A stretch of 7,528 nucleotides of DNA from DATAQC01 sp051005135 (lineage in GTDB: Bacteria > Actinomycetota > Acidimicrobiia > Acidimicrobiales > AC-14), in NCBI GenBank assembly GCA_051005135.1, contig JBPCJQ010000026.1:1-7528 (forward strand), in the 5' to 3' direction. The notes under the pieces are model-generated. The model had not been told where the DNA came from, ran no database searches, and saw nothing but the letters and a program-made list of their open reading frames with translations. The position numbers and the translations under genes were made by a program. Below are positions 6,911 to 7,528 of the stretch, one piece after another (position 1 is the first letter of the stretch; every line of letters begins with the position of its first letter).

Positions 6911-7528
6911 GGATCCACGCCGCTGGTAGCTCGCCGTGGAAGAGGAGGGCGTCGCCAACCTTCATCCGGTGCAGAACGCTGGCGGTCAGGAACGGCACGG
7001 CGGTCGACGGACTACGTGCCGGCGGGCGTTCTCCCTCGCCACCCCACCTCGGTTCATCCAGGTCGCTGCGGACGTGTTCGCTGCCGATCAGGGCGCTGAC
7101 GTAGTCGCTCGTGGTCATGTCGCTGATGCCGCTCAAGTAGAGGAGCTTGGTTCGATGGTTGGTGAGCAGCGTGTCGGCGTGGCGGCCATAGAGCTGTTCG
7201 ATCTGGGCCTTGGACTGCCACACGGTGGCGAGCAGGATGCCGGCTCCCGTGACGGTGGATGCCCATTCAGCCAACTTCGGCAGGTACGTGTTGGCCGCCT
7301 CGTCGAGAAGGACCAGCAGCGTGGGGTCGATCGGCCCGTACCTATTGGCGCCGTCGAAGGCCTGCATGACCAGGTCGTGGACGAGGGCGGCGAACACGGT
7401 ACCGATCCGGGTCTCGTCGCCCATGGGCGCGCAGAGGTACAAGGTGTTGGAGCCGTCGAGCAGCCATTCCAGGGTGAGGTCACAGCCATCGGCGCTGGCG
7501 GCGACGTTGGGATCGGCCCACGGCCACA
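6819..7528 (-). CDS. Type IV coupling protein (VirD4/TraG/TraD-like), C-terminal part (5' end outside window)
   Basis: On the minus strand the frame is open from the right window edge to the TGA at 6821-6819, giving 235 visible residues. A TTG at 7442 could be read as a start, but the frame upstream still encodes recognisable family sequence (TLEWLLDGSNTLYLCAP), so the gene continues beyond the window. Diagnostic motifs are the Walker B LLVLLDEAAN (D75-E76 of the visible part), PKLAEW, then TVWQSKAQIEQLYG and the LLTNHRTKLLYLSGISD strand. All belong to the TraG/VirD4 C-terminal ATPase (TraM-recognition) region. The conserved part ends near DALLFHGELPAAW (about 6910). After it comes a basic, low-complexity tail of some 30 residues, the last 17 or so read antisense through the end of the DUF499 gene. 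The family couples relaxase-bound DNA to the conjugation pore at the inner membrane. Walker A and membrane segments lie outside the window. Its presence points to a conjugative plasmid or integrative element. Confidence 0.9.
   Translation of the reverse strand, partial: WPWADPNVAASADGCDLTLEWLLDGSNTLYLCAPMGDETRIGTVFAALVHDLVMQAFDGANRYGPIDPTLLVLLDEAANTYLPKLAEWASTVTGAGILLATVWQSKAQIEQLYGRHADTLLTNHRTKLLYLSGISDMTTSDYVSALIGSEHVRSDLDEPRWGGEGERPPARSPSTAVPFLTASVLHRMKVGDALLFHGELPAAWIRDRTGDARSRRSISPSRTRGPGIAGHPRSR

Noticed and set aside
6918..6942. Possible terminator hairpin (CCACG/CGTGG)
   Set aside because: The stem has 5 bp with a long loop and no following T-tract, and it lies within coding sequence of the coupling protein.
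5894..6958. Long minus-strand open frame (354 residues) opposite the DUF499 gene
   Set aside because: Its composition is that of an antisense shadow in GC-rich coding DNA, it shows no recognisable motifs, and it lies across the strongly supported DUF499 C-terminus.
7440..7442. TTG as the start of the coupling-protein gene
   Set aside because: The frame upstream to the window edge encodes family-like sequence, so the gene is simply cut by the window.

Overview
The window is very GC-rich (roughly 70% by eye), with GTG/ATG starts, strong G/C third-position bias and overlapping genes. This points to an actinobacterium (Actinomycetota); I cannot go below phylum level. The content is accessory DNA: part of a phage-defence / restriction-modification-like operon that runs into a conjugation gene on the other strand.

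Layout: (1) 3-1160, plus strand, C-terminal part of a DUF1156-type DNA methyltransferase, cut by the left edge of the window. (2) 1166-2449, a RecF/OLD-type AAA (ABC-class) ATPase without a nuclease domain. (3) 2446-2916, a small PIN-like putative nuclease. (4) 2913-3590, a compact ATP-dependent RNA ligase-like nucleotidyltransferase. (5) 3581-6874, a 1097-residue HEPN (Swt1-like)-DUF499 ATPase. (6) 6819-7528, minus strand, the C-terminal part of a VirD4/TraG-type coupling protein of a conjugative system, cut by the right edge. The five plus-strand genes are separated by 5 bp or overlap by 4, 4 and 10 bp, so they are almost certainly one translationally coupled operon. No internal promoter, terminator, RNA gene, CRISPR array or insertion sequence could be supported.

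DUF1156 methyltransferases and DUF499 ATPases are known partners in a predicted defence system that usually also has a large helicase and sometimes a PLD nuclease; from memory this resembles the helicase-methylase-ATPase ('Hma') type, not checked here. The striking point is the three-gene cassette between the two partners: ATPase + PIN nuclease + RNA ligase. ATPase-nuclease pairs are a recurrent abortive-infection design (for example PARIS and Septu). PIN enzymes generally leave 5'-phosphate/3'-OH ends, which an ATP-dependent RNA ligase can rejoin without end healing. I therefore infer an RNA break-and-reseal module inside a DNA-modification defence operon, with the HEPN domain of the DUF499 protein as a second potential RNase. 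Biochemical function is inferred only from motifs. The neighbouring coupling protein suggests that the whole locus travels on a conjugative plasmid or integrative conjugative element.
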